The translations under genes were made by a program, and so were the position numbers. Below the pieces are notes generated by a model. It was given only the letters and a program-made list of their open reading frames with translations, was not told the origin of the DNA and ran no database searches. Positions 9,331 to 17,297 of a stretch of DNA of 64,000 bases are shown in pieces. The stretch covers positions 310,001 through 374,000 of the forward strand of contig CAWJKM010000003.1 of the NCBI GenBank assembly GCA_963843525.1, in the 5' to 3' direction. Source of the DNA: DATJPR01 sp963843525 (GTDB taxonomy: Bacteria; Bacteroidota; Ignavibacteria; UBA10030; UBA6906). Every line of letters begins with the position of its first letter. Position 1 is the stretch's first letter.

Positions 9331-10143
9331 CTACTTTCCTTCAAATCGTGCCGCGCGTTTTTCGAGAAACGCCGAGAGCCCCTCCCGGTGATCTCTCGTC
9401 TCTGATGCAGTCTGTTGCATCTGTGCCTCGTACTCTAGCAACGCTTCCAGATCAATCGAAAGTGCCCTGTTCAGGGTTTTCTTGATCAGGCCGATCGCGC
9501 GCGTGGGCATTTCTGCAAGTGACCGCGCAAGCACAAGGGTCTCGTGCTCCAGCGCGCCCGGATCCACGACACGGTTGACGAGGCCGCAACGTTCCGCCTC
9601 CGCCGCCGGTATGTCCCGCCCGGTGGCAGCGTACTCGAATGCTCTGGCCATTCCCACGAGACGGGGGAGAAACCAGTGTGAACCGGAATCCGGGACAAGG
9701 CCAATGCGAATAAACACCTCGATCAGTGTTGCCGTGGACGCCATGATTCTCATGTCACAGGCAAGTGCAAGGCTGCATCCCGCGCCCGCCGCAACGCCGT
9801 TGATCATGGCCACCACGGGTTTTTGCATCGTCCTGATCGACAGGACGATGGGATTGTAATACAGCCGCAGCGACTCCTTGAGCGACCTTCCGGTGCCCGC
9901 GTGTTCTTTCAGATCCTGGCCAGAGCAAAAAGCTCTCTCTCCTGCCCCCCGGAGAACCAGGCACCGCACGGATTCATCTTTCGCACTCTCCCGCAAGGCG
10001 GTTTTGAGCTCTTTCTTCATCGTTTCGTTCATCGCATTCAATCGCTCGGGGCGATTCAGGGTGATCACGCGGACGCCGTGCTCGTCGGTGACGGCCAGGG
10101 CTTCGTAGGAGGAGGACGCGGGGTGTTCGGCCTGTGCGGTCAT
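9331..10143 (-). CDS. paaG: Enoyl-CoA hydratase/isomerase, PaaG-like
   Basis: A 270-residue crotonase. The sequence reads VRVITLNRPERLNAM, then the oxyanion-hole segment AFCSGQDLKE, VVAMINGVAAGAGCSLALACD, and IGLVPDSGSHWFLPRLVG. The GQDL and PDSGSHWFLPRL forms are typical of PaaG, which isomerises the ring-1,2-epoxide of phenylacetyl-CoA to the oxepin. ATG 10143-10141 overlaps the TGA of the preceding crotonase gene (ATGA). Its adjacency to a PaaA-like subunit supports the assignment, but crotonases are hard to separate by eye, so the exact substrate is inferred. Confidence 0.82.
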   Translation of the reverse strand: MTAQAEHPASSSYEALAVTDEHGVRVITLNRPERLNAMNETMKKELKTALRESAKDESVRCLVLRGAGERAFCSGQDLKEHAGTGRSLKESLRLYYNPIVLSIRTMQKPVVAMINGVAAGAGCSLALACDMRIMASTATLIEVFIRIGLVPDSGSHWFLPRLVGMARAFEYAATGRDIPAAEAERCGLVNRVVDPGALEHETLVLARSLAEMPTRAIGLIKKTLNRALSIDLEALLEYEAQMQQTASETRDHREGLSAFLEKRAARFEGK

Positions 10144-10922
10144 ACGCCTTTCCAAACCGGTTTTCGTTTCTCGAGGAACGCACGCATCCCCTCTTTCTGA
10201 TCCGCAGAAGCGAACAGGAGATAGAAATTCTTGCGCTCGAATTCCAGCCCTTCCAGCAGCGGCGTTTCCAGCGATTTCAAGACAGCCTCTTTTGCCAGGC
10301 GGATCGCCAGGGGCGATTTCGAGGCGATCTCCCTTGCCAGGGCGAGGGATTCTTCGACCACGCGTTCGGGCGGAACGACAACGTTGATCAATCCTCTCTT
10401 GAGTGCTTCGTCAGCAGTCATCATTCTCCCCGTGAGAACCATCTCCATCGCTTTCACTTTCCCCACTGCTCTTGTCAGTCGCTGCGTCCCCCCCGCGCCG
10501 GGCATGACGCCGATGGATATCTCCGGTTGCCCGAATTGTGCGGTATCGCCGGCAATGATGATGTCGCAGGACATCGCGAGCTCGCAGCCGCCTCCAAGCG
10601 CAAATCCGTTGACGGCGGCAATAACCGGTTTACGGAGTTTCTTGATCCGGTCCCATTTTGCGAACTGGTCACGAAGCAGCATCTCCACGGCCGTCGCATC
10701 AGCCATTTCTTTGATGTCCGCTCCCGCCGCAAAAGCCCGTTCATTTCCGGTAAGGACGATGCAACGGATGGTTGCGTCCTGGTCGAACGCTTCAAGGGTG
10801 ACGACGAGCCTGTCCATCAAATCACGATTGATCGCGTTCAGGACCTCAGGCCGGTTCAGGCGTACCAGTGCCACCGGTCCGTCAGTTGTTGCAACGATTG
10901 GTTCTCCGTCCATCGGGTTCAT
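10140..10922 (-). CDS. paaF: Enoyl-CoA hydratase (PaaF/crotonase type)
   Basis: A 260-residue classical crotonase. FAAGADIKEM and NGFALGGGCELAMSCDI form the oxyanion hole. PEISIGVMPGAGGTQRLTR carries the second catalytic glutamate position, and the C-terminus has the usual hydratase ending KEGMRAFLEKRKP. ATG 10922-10920 overlaps the TGA of the lipoprotein gene, which fixes the start; a much longer in-frame start is rejected. In the paa pathway PaaF hydrates 2,3-dehydroadipyl-CoA to 3-hydroxyadipyl-CoA for PaaH. It could equally serve general short-chain beta-oxidation. Confidence 0.85.
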   Translation of the reverse strand: MNPMDGEPIVATTDGPVALVRLNRPEVLNAINRDLMDRLVVTLEAFDQDATIRCIVLTGNERAFAAGADIKEMADATAVEMLLRDQFAKWDRIKKLRKPVIAAVNGFALGGGCELAMSCDIIIAGDTAQFGQPEISIGVMPGAGGTQRLTRAVGKVKAMEMVLTGRMMTADEALKRGLINVVVPPERVVEESLALAREIASKSPLAIRLAKEAVLKSLETPLLEGLEFERKNFYLLFASADQKEGMRAFLEKRKPVWKGV

Positions 10923-12859
10923 CCTCCCAGGATCCGGGTGATCACAGGACGCAGAGAGAGCATGAAGAGTCCACGATGCCGGACCGCCGCGAAGAGGACC
11001 TCGCTCTTCTGGTTCCACAACAATGCCGTGACCTCCCCGTGAATGTCCTGACCGGGAAGGGGAGACCAGATTCCACCGCCGTCCCGGGTGTAGTACAACT
11101 GCCGGTTCTTTACCATCGCGACGGCGCTGGAGGGCATGAAGCGGTCTACCGCGAGGACGACGGAGTCTCCGGGATTCCAGGGTGGAGCATACCGGTTCCA
11201 TTCGAGCCCTGCGTTCGTCGATCGGAAGGACTCCCCTTCGGGTGTCCACGCATACGCGATCGAGGGGTCCTGGTCATCCAGTGTGATGACATTGATCGAT
11301 CGAGAGGAGATTCCGTATCGGGAGGGTTCCCAGGTGATTCCGCCGTCATGGCTGATTACCGAGGCGGTATTCCCCGTTGCGGCATAGACAACACTCGCGT
11401 CTGTCGGCATAAAGGTGAACGATCGGACATCATAACGATCCGCGACAGGAAGGGAATGAACCCATGTCTCGCCCGCATCGGTCGAAATGAACAGGCCCTG
11501 GTCGCCTGACGCAAGCACCCGCATCTTGACGCGAGGCTGAATATCCAGGACGCGCGGGATGAGGGGGAGCCGGGTGGAGAGAGGAGACCACAATCGACCG
11601 CCGTCCGTAGTCTTGAAGACCCCGAGCGTTGTCGACGAGATGGCTGAAAGAGACGATTCCGTTGAGACCGACAGTGCCTGGACGGTGTCGCCTTCCAGTC
11701 CAATCCCGGCAGGAGCCCATTGTCCGGATGACATATCATAGTTCAGGATCGAGCGTGTGAGGACCGTATACACGCGGTCTCCCTGCTCATCCGTTGCCAG
11801 GAGACGGATGGTGGAGCCGCCGAGCGCCTGGTCGGCCGATTCCCAATTGAACCCATTGTCCGTGGTTCGTTGCAGTCCGATTGCCTCGCCGTAGGCGTAA
11901 TACACTCCGGTTCTTTTCTCGGAGCCAAAAGCCGTGGAACATGAAACATGGGGGAGCGAGCCTGATACGTCACTCCATGTGAGACCGAAATCCGTGGAGA
12001 CCAGCGGTCCCTCCGACGTGCCCGCCAGCAGGACTTCCGGCTGATTCGGAGACCTCTCGAAGCTGAAGATCCTCCCCGTCTCGCGGGCGATTCTTGTCGG
12101 GCTCCAGGACCGCCCGTCATCGATGGAGCGTTGGACGCTCCCGGAGCCGGTCGCGTACACGACGATATTCTTGTCAAGGAGGACGCGGACGATCTGTGAA
12201 CCCGTCGGCGTGAACTCCTCGGTCAAACGGGTCCATTGAGTTCCCCCGTCGGGCGATTCCACAAGTCCCAGGCCGTTGACTGCCGCCACGACGCGGTTGG
12301 GGCGGGAGACGTCGATCGCAAGATCCACGACCGTGGACACGGAAAGGTCGGTCGATGTTCCATTCGAGGCGGACCACGTCGTGCCCGCATCCGTTGACTT
12401 GTAGATCCCATGTCCGTCTGTGCCGGCGTACCAGGTGGAGGGCTTCCAGGGATCGATTGCCACAGTGTGTGCTCCGGTGTTCGGGGGGAGATCGCCGAGG
12501 AGGAGCTTTTTCCACTGCCTTCTGTTTGCCGACGCGACAAACAACCCGGCGTCGGTGGCTCCAAGAAACACGACGGGCGTATCGACGGAAGCGAGGAACC
12601 GGTAGGGAAGAACGCCACGGCCAAACGAAGCCAGCGGATCCCAGGTGGTGCCGTTGTTCGCCGACCGGAGGATTTCCCCCGTGGTCAGCGCGGCATACAC
12701 AATACCCGGACGGGAGGGATCGGCCATCACCGTTGCGACATCCCGGGCGTAGGGCCCCCCGAGCGATTGCCAGGAATCACCGGTTCCGGGAGAAGAACTG
12801 CAGCCTGAAAACAGGAAAAAAGTAACGTTCAAGGACAAGAGGAAGACTCTCTGGATCAT
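10919..12859 (-). CDS. Lipoprotein with BNR/sortilin-type beta-propeller repeats
   Basis: A 646-residue exported lipoprotein with a signal peptide and lipobox ending LFSGC (Cys20). The mature part consists of about ten repeats of the BNR/VPS10 type: IYKSTDAGTTW, LVESPDGGTQW, VQRSIDDGRSW, LVSTDFGLTW, VFKTTDGGRLW, LFISTDAGETW and similar, each a blade with an Asp-box (S/T-x-D-x-G-x-x-W). Such proteins fold as one or two beta-propellers and are found on cell surfaces or, as HCF136/YCF48, as assembly factors. It overlaps both neighbouring crotonase genes by 4 nt, so it is produced together with the catabolic enzymes. A role in substrate capture or envelope sensing is speculation. Confidence 0.87.
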   Translation of the reverse strand: MIQRVFLLSLNVTFFLFSGCSSSPGTGDSWQSLGGPYARDVATVMADPSRPGIVYAALTTGEILRSANNGTTWDPLASFGRGVLPYRFLASVDTPVVFLGATDAGLFVASANRRQWKKLLLGDLPPNTGAHTVAIDPWKPSTWYAGTDGHGIYKSTDAGTTWSASNGTSTDLSVSTVVDLAIDVSRPNRVVAAVNGLGLVESPDGGTQWTRLTEEFTPTGSQIVRVLLDKNIVVYATGSGSVQRSIDDGRSWSPTRIARETGRIFSFERSPNQPEVLLAGTSEGPLVSTDFGLTWSDVSGSLPHVSCSTAFGSEKRTGVYYAYGEAIGLQRTTDNGFNWESADQALGGSTIRLLATDEQGDRVYTVLTRSILNYDMSSGQWAPAGIGLEGDTVQALSVSTESSLSAISSTTLGVFKTTDGGRLWSPLSTRLPLIPRVLDIQPRVKMRVLASGDQGLFISTDAGETWVHSLPVADRYDVRSFTFMPTDASVVYAATGNTASVISHDGGITWEPSRYGISSRSINVITLDDQDPSIAYAWTPEGESFRSTNAGLEWNRYAPPWNPGDSVVLAVDRFMPSSAVAMVKNRQLYYTRDGGGIWSPLPGQDIHGEVTALLWNQKSEVLFAAVRHRGLFMLSLRPVITRILGG

Positions 12860-13716
12860 GACTGTCCCTCCCTGCTCGATCCGCCCTTGTTGCGGCGGAG
12901 TCTCTTGTAGTCGATTGGACGCTTCTCAATGAAAGCCCTGATTCCTTCCCGCACCTCGGGGGAGTCCGTGTGGACCGTGAGCCAATCACGCAAATGTCCG
13001 ATAGTCAGTGACCAGGAAAAGTCACGCCAGAAATTGAGTTGCTGTTTGGTGTAGCGGGTGCTCTCGGGAAGTTTGTTAATGAGTTGCTCCACGAGTCCGT
13101 CGACTTCTGCATCAAGTCTGCTCCGCGGGACAACGCGGTTCACGAGGCCCCATTCGAGGGCCTTTGCGGCGGGAATTTCCTCATTCAACAGAAGGATCTC
13201 TCGGGCCCGGCGTTCACCCACAATGAGTGGGAGCCACTGTGTGGCCCCTGCTGCAGCCACGCTCCCGCGGGAAGTGCCCGCATGCCGGATGACAACATCG
13301 TCGGCGGCCACTGCGAGATCGCACAACATCTGGAGTTCGTTTCCTCCGCCCACCACCATGCCATTCAGCCGGGCTATGGTCGGCTTGCCCAGATTCCGCA
13401 ACCGTTCAAACGTCTCGATGAACACCCCCATCCACTTATAGAAATTCCCGGGAGCATCGAGGAATTCTTCACTCCACTCCTTCATGTCCGCCCCCGTGCA
13501 GAACGCCTGGGTCCCTGCTCCCGTGACGACAACAACGGCAACGTCGTCGTCCCACGCGGCGTCCTGAATCGCCTCCGAGAATTCCCGGAGGGTTTCCAGA
13601 TTCAGACAGTTGAGGACCTCCGGGCGGTTCAGAGTGATTGTCGCGCGCCAATCTCCCTTTGCATAGAGGATTGTACGGAATGAAAACTCCGAGGCAGCTT
13701 TTCCGGCGTATGCCAT
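12856..13716 (-). CDS. Crotonase-family enzyme resembling ring-cleaving MenB/BadI/BamA hydrolases
   Basis: A 286-residue crotonase. It has ITLNRPEVLNCLN, AFCTGADMKEWSEE, NGMVVGGGNELQMLCDLAVA and, diagnostically, RHAGTSRGSVAAAGATQWLP plus IVGERRAREILLL. That last block matches the layout of MenB (naphthoate synthase), BadI (2-ketocyclohexanecarboxyl-CoA hydrolase) and BamA (6-oxocyclohexene-1-carbonyl-CoA hydrolase) more than ordinary enoyl-CoA hydratases. ATG 13716 is preferred over a TTG at 13761 that would overlap the EthD-like gene. Its TGA overlaps the ATG of the lipoprotein gene. It may open or close a ring in the aromatic route, but this is inferred from motifs recalled by eye. Confidence 0.78.
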   Translation of the reverse strand: MAYAGKAASEFSFRTILYAKGDWRATITLNRPEVLNCLNLETLREFSEAIQDAAWDDDVAVVVVTGAGTQAFCTGADMKEWSEEFLDAPGNFYKWMGVFIETFERLRNLGKPTIARLNGMVVGGGNELQMLCDLAVAADDVVIRHAGTSRGSVAAAGATQWLPLIVGERRAREILLLNEEIPAAKALEWGLVNRVVPRSRLDAEVDGLVEQLINKLPESTRYTKQQLNFWRDFSWSLTIGHLRDWLTVHTDSPEVREGIRAFIEKRPIDYKRLRRNKGGSSREGQS

Positions 13717-13741
13717 ATTCTCGGGGGATGGTGAAAAATCG

Positions 13742-14044
13742 TCACTCTCCGACTTCGCCAATGAACACCGTCACGAACTGAGCGGCGAAACTCAACAGGT
13801 CTTTTGCCACCGCTTTTCCTTCCGGAGATGCCATGGCCCGTTCCAGGGCGCCGGTCGAGTCAAAATACATCTCGGCCATGAGATGATATCTGGCGTCTCC
13901 CAGCGGGGCTCCGCTGATACGCGTTATTTCGAGCTTGCGCAATCCCGGATAATTTTCGACAAGGGGGGTGTGAATGGTGAAGTAATGACGGTCGAACTCT
14001 TCTGGGTCGGGAGGTTTCTTGTAAAGAGCAACCAGCTTGACCAT
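13742..14044 (-). CDS. EthD family protein
   Basis: A 100-residue small alpha+beta-barrel protein. MVKLVALYKKPPDPEEFDRHY, then HTPLVENYPGLRKLEITRI and YHLMAEMYFDSTGALERAM, then a C-terminal strand, match the EthD/dimeric ferredoxin-like pattern. An in-frame ATG at 14107 is possible, but family members start at the MVKL position (14044). It is the first gene of the operon. EthD proteins accompany oxygenase systems (the name comes from ethyl tert-butyl ether degradation) but have no settled activity; some relatives are small isomerases. The link to the PaaA-like gene fits that association. Confidence 0.8.
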   Translation of the reverse strand: MVKLVALYKKPPDPEEFDRHYFTIHTPLVENYPGLRKLEITRISGAPLGDARYHLMAEMYFDSTGALERAMASPEGKAVAKDLLSFAAQFVTVFIGEVGE

Positions 14045-14150
14045 GGCTGTAGCGTGATTGGCGGAAAGATCGGATGCCGGAGGAGGAGACAACCTGTGAT
14101 GCACCATGTCGATGCGGGAGGCCGGTCATTCCTCGTTGAACTAGTGGGGA

Positions 14151-14179
14151 AATATAGAAATGCAGGGTGCGAAATGCAA
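14151..14179 (-). promoter_or_regulatory. Candidate sigma70-type promoter for the aromatic/CoA operon
   Basis: Read on the minus strand, TTGCAT (14179-14174) is followed by exactly 17 nt and then TATATT (14156-14151). The expected start of transcription is near 14144, about 100 nt upstream of the EthD-like ATG. It is the best match in the gap between the two divergent transcripts and would serve all genes down to 4427. Predicted by eye only. Confidence 0.5.
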
Positions 14180-14357
14180 CACGCCGTTCCGGCGCCGGCC
14201 TGTGAAGTCTGTGAATTCTTTCTTACTATACTATGCCTCCGGCTGCTGAGCGCACAGTCCCCGGAAGAGTCCTGCGGTATGCCCCGGAGGAGAGTACGCC
14301 TGCGGAGATCGTCGCGACCGGATTGAGTCCTGAAATAGAAAACCCGGACTTTGCAGT
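14180..14357. other. Remainder of the divergent intergenic region upstream of glnE
   Basis: Together with the operon leader and promoter, this makes about 310 bp between the EthD-like gene and glnE. It must hold the glnE promoter. An AT-rich patch at 14214-14233 is the only candidate position, but no -35/-10 pair of good spacing was found. No small gene or repeat is seen. Confidence 0.4.
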
Positions 14358-17297
14358 ATGCCCCGTCAACCTTCAGGTGAGATACCATTCTGCGACCCGG
14401 CCCTTGGAGCGAGAAACCTTCGCGTCCTCGCCGAAACATTTGCCCTGTCTGCCACTTCGAAATCCCTTCCCCGGTTCATGTCGCGCGTGGAGACGCGACT
14501 GCGCAAGTCCCCTGATCCGGACAGGGTGCTCACCCATTTCCTCCGGTTCATTGAGGCGTCGTTCGGCACCGCCGCGCTCTTCACAAACCTGACGGATTAT
14601 CCGTCGTCGCTCGACCTGTTGCTGGGCCTGTTCGGGCACTCCCAATACCTGGCAGACATTCTGATCAGGGAACCCGCTCTCTTCCCATGGCTTGCTGAAG
14701 GCGAAGGGCTGCTGCACCCTGTCCAGCCGGAAGACCTCGCGGCGGAATTCCGGGACCTGGCGGGGATCTTTTCCTCGGACGAACGCCGGCTCGATGCCGT
14801 GAAGCGCGTTCATCGGAGAGAATACCTGCGGATCAGTGCGCAGGACATTATGCGCACTGCCGATCTTGCCTCCGTCACCCTGCAACTCTCGGATCTCGCC
14901 GACACGGTATCTGACGCAGTCCTGCAGATTTGCTCCCATCAGCTTACCTCCCGATCTCCCGGGAAGGAGGCGACGCCGTTCGCAGTGATCGGACTGGGGA
15001 AAGTGGGCGGGCAGGAACTCAATTACAGTTCCGACATCGACGTCCTGTTTGTCTACGGGTCGGACGGCGAGTGGAAAGACGCGTCGGGGAGAGAGACTTC
15101 GCATCTGGAGTATTACAACCTTCTCTCCTCGCTCTTCATCCGCACCATGTCCGCCCCGACATCGGAAGGACGTCTGTATCGCGTTGATGCCCGGCTGCGT
15201 CCGGAAGGGAACGCCGGTCCGCTTGCGCGATCGGTTCAGGGGTACCTCGGATATTACGAAGCCCGCGGAGATCTGTGGGAGCGGCAAATGCTGCTCAAAG
15301 CGCGGCCCATGGCGGGGAACCGGGAATTGGGTTCCGCATTTCTGGGCACCCTCGGTCCCTTTGTCTATCCGAGGACGTTTCTCCAGCATCCGGCCGATGC
15401 CATAGTCAGAATGAAGGCGAGGATCGAGCAGAAGGTCGGAGACCGCGCCAATGTCAAGCTTCGGGCAGGAGGAATCCGCGATATTGAGTTCATCGTCCAG
15501 GGCCTGCAGCTTCTCAACGGCGGGAAACGAAAAGAGCTGCGGGAGCGGAACACCTTGAGGGCCATTGCGCTGCTGACCGGCGCCGGCCTCCTTTCATCGC
15601 GCGAGTCAGGACTGCTTTCCAAGGCCTATGCGTTTTACCGGAACCTCGAACACCGGCTCCAGCTGATGCAGAACTCCCAAACGCACACTCTCCCGGAGGA
15701 CAGGGCAAAACTCCACAGCCTCGCCCTCCGGATGAACATGAAAGATTCGCGCGCACTCCAGCGCAGGCTGGATCATTATCTCGTCGCGGTGAGGGCGCTG
15801 TTCAACAAGATCATGACCGTGCCTGCGGGGGGTGGAGAGAATGACATTGCGGCGGTGATCGACGGGGAGTTGGGAGAGGAGGCCACCGCCGGGGTGTTCA
15901 AGAAATATCGCCTCCGCGATCCGCATGCCGCCCTCCGTGCAATCCGCGGCATCGCCGGGGAAGGATTGGCGGGCCGGGAACGATTTGACATCCGGGTGCG
16001 ATCGGCGCTTCGCGACCTTGCCCCGTCGCTCTTCGATGCCCTTGCCCATACGCCTGATCCCGACCTTACGCTGAAGAATGTCGCGCACCTCCTCGCCACC
16101 CATCCTTCGCCGGGTCTGATGATCAACGCCTTGCGCGATCCGCACCTTCGCGCTCTCATCATCGATATTGCCCGCGTGAGCCCCTGGGTCACGAGGCGTC
16201 TGGCCTCTGATCCGTTCGTGCTCGAAGAGATCATCGGCAGTCCACATGCGCTTCGTCTGCCCTCGTCGTCGCATCCGCCCCTGCCGCCGAACCTCCACAT
16301 CTACAAACAACGCCAGGAAGTCCGGTCGGCGATTCGGTACCTCCTGGGCTTCGCCTCTCTTGAAGAACTGACGACGGAACTGAGCACGCTCGCCGACGGG
16401 ATAATCGCGGAAGTGTTCGACCGCCTCTTGCAGGAGAGCGGAGTGGAGATTCCCCTCGCAGTCTTCGCAATGGGAAAACTGGGCACCCGGGAGCTGATGA
16501 TCGACGCGGACGTCGACCTGGTGTTCATCGCCGGGGAAAACCCCGGGGGACGCAACGCGGGGGTAGAACAATTCGCGGAGCGTTTTCTGCGCGAGCTGGG
16601 AACGGTTTCCGAACATGGTCTTCTGTATGAAGTGGATTCCCGGTTACGCCCGGAAGGGAGGAGCGGCATCCTCACCCTCGACATCAGGTCCTATGAGCAC
16701 TATCTTCGCATCCGCGCTTCATTCTGGGAACGACAATCAATGACCAGGATGCGATGGCTTTGCGGTGATGCCTCCGTGGGGGCGCAGGCCATGAGCATGG
16801 CCGCGCGTTTTGTGTACGAACTCCCTCTCCCGCGCGACTGGGTGGGCCAGGTCTCCGCAATGCGAAAGAAAATGGAATCAAAAATCCGGACTTCCGGAAA
16901 GGCCGTACTGGACTTCAAGCGCGGGAGTGGGGGAATGGTCGATGTCGAATTCATCGTCCAGATGATCCAGCTCCGGTTCGGCGCCCGCATCCCGGAGTTC
17001 AGATCGATGCCCCTGTTCCGATTGTTGGCGGCGGATGCATGCCCGGTTCTTACCGCCGGGGAGCGAAAGACTCTTGCGGGACATTACGCCTACTTCCGGC
17101 GGACCGAGGCGATGATCCGACTTGCACTGGAAGGGCGATCGGCGGTCCTCCCTTCGGGGCCCCCCCTCGAGACCCTTGCCCAGTGTTCGGCACATCTCGA
17201 TGGAGAAGAATTCCATTCCGCCATGCTCGTTCGGATGAATGAGGTGAGAACGCTCTACTTGAGCATCTGCGACCGGCTCTCGGGAGAAACCTCATGA
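14358..17297 (+). CDS. glnE: Glutamine synthetase adenylyltransferase/adenylyl-removing enzyme
   Basis: A 979-residue bifunctional nucleotidyltransferase that adenylylates and de-adenylylates glutamine synthetase in response to nitrogen status. Both catalytic halves are visible: the N-terminal GLGKVGGQELNYSSDIDVLF with Asp226/Asp228 and VDARLRPEGNAGPLA, and the C-terminal AMGKLGTRELMIDADVDLVF with Asp718/Asp720 and VDSRLRPEGRSG. The length is close to E. coli GlnE (946). The start at 14358 has no clear ribosome site, and Met41 is an alternative. The stop overlaps the next ATG (ATGA). No glnA or PII gene is nearby. Confidence 0.92.
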   Translation: MPRQPSGEIPFCDPALGARNLRVLAETFALSATSKSLPRFMSRVETRLRKSPDPDRVLTHFLRFIEASFGTAALFTNLTDYPSSLDLLLGLFGHSQYLADILIREPALFPWLAEGEGLLHPVQPEDLAAEFRDLAGIFSSDERRLDAVKRVHRREYLRISAQDIMRTADLASVTLQLSDLADTVSDAVLQICSHQLTSRSPGKEATPFAVIGLGKVGGQELNYSSDIDVLFVYGSDGEWKDASGRETSHLEYYNLLSSLFIRTMSAPTSEGRLYRVDARLRPEGNAGPLARSVQGYLGYYEARGDLWERQMLLKARPMAGNRELGSAFLGTLGPFVYPRTFLQHPADAIVRMKARIEQKVGDRANVKLRAGGIRDIEFIVQGLQLLNGGKRKELRERNTLRAIALLTGAGLLSSRESGLLSKAYAFYRNLEHRLQLMQNSQTHTLPEDRAKLHSLALRMNMKDSRALQRRLDHYLVAVRALFNKIMTVPAGGGENDIAAVIDGELGEEATAGVFKKYRLRDPHAALRAIRGIAGEGLAGRERFDIRVRSALRDLAPSLFDALAHTPDPDLTLKNVAHLLATHPSPGLMINALRDPHLRALIIDIARVSPWVTRRLASDPFVLEEIIGSPHALRLPSSSHPPLPPNLHIYKQRQEVRSAIRYLLGFASLEELTTELSTLADGIIAEVFDRLLQESGVEIPLAVFAMGKLGTRELMIDADVDLVFIAGENPGGRNAGVEQFAERFLRELGTVSEHGLLYEVDSRLRPEGRSGILTLDIRSYEHYLRIRASFWERQSMTRMRWLCGDASVGAQAMSMAARFVYELPLPRDWVGQVSAMRKKMESKIRTSGKAVLDFKRGSGGMVDVEFIVQMIQLRFGARIPEFRSMPLFRLLAADACPVLTAGERKTLAGHYAYFRRTEAMIRLALEGRSAVLPSGPPLETLAQCSAHLDGEEFHSAMLVRMNEVRTLYLSICDRLSGETS

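Noticed and set aside
10923..11249. N-terminal extension of the PaaF-like crotonase
   Set aside because: It would overlap the lipoprotein gene by over 300 nt and adds Arg-rich sequence unlike any crotonase; ATG 10922 with an ATGA overlap is better.
14233..14592. Small plus-strand open frame upstream of and overlapping glnE
   Set aside because: It runs out of frame into glnE, has no ribosome site and a composition typical of a shadow frame.
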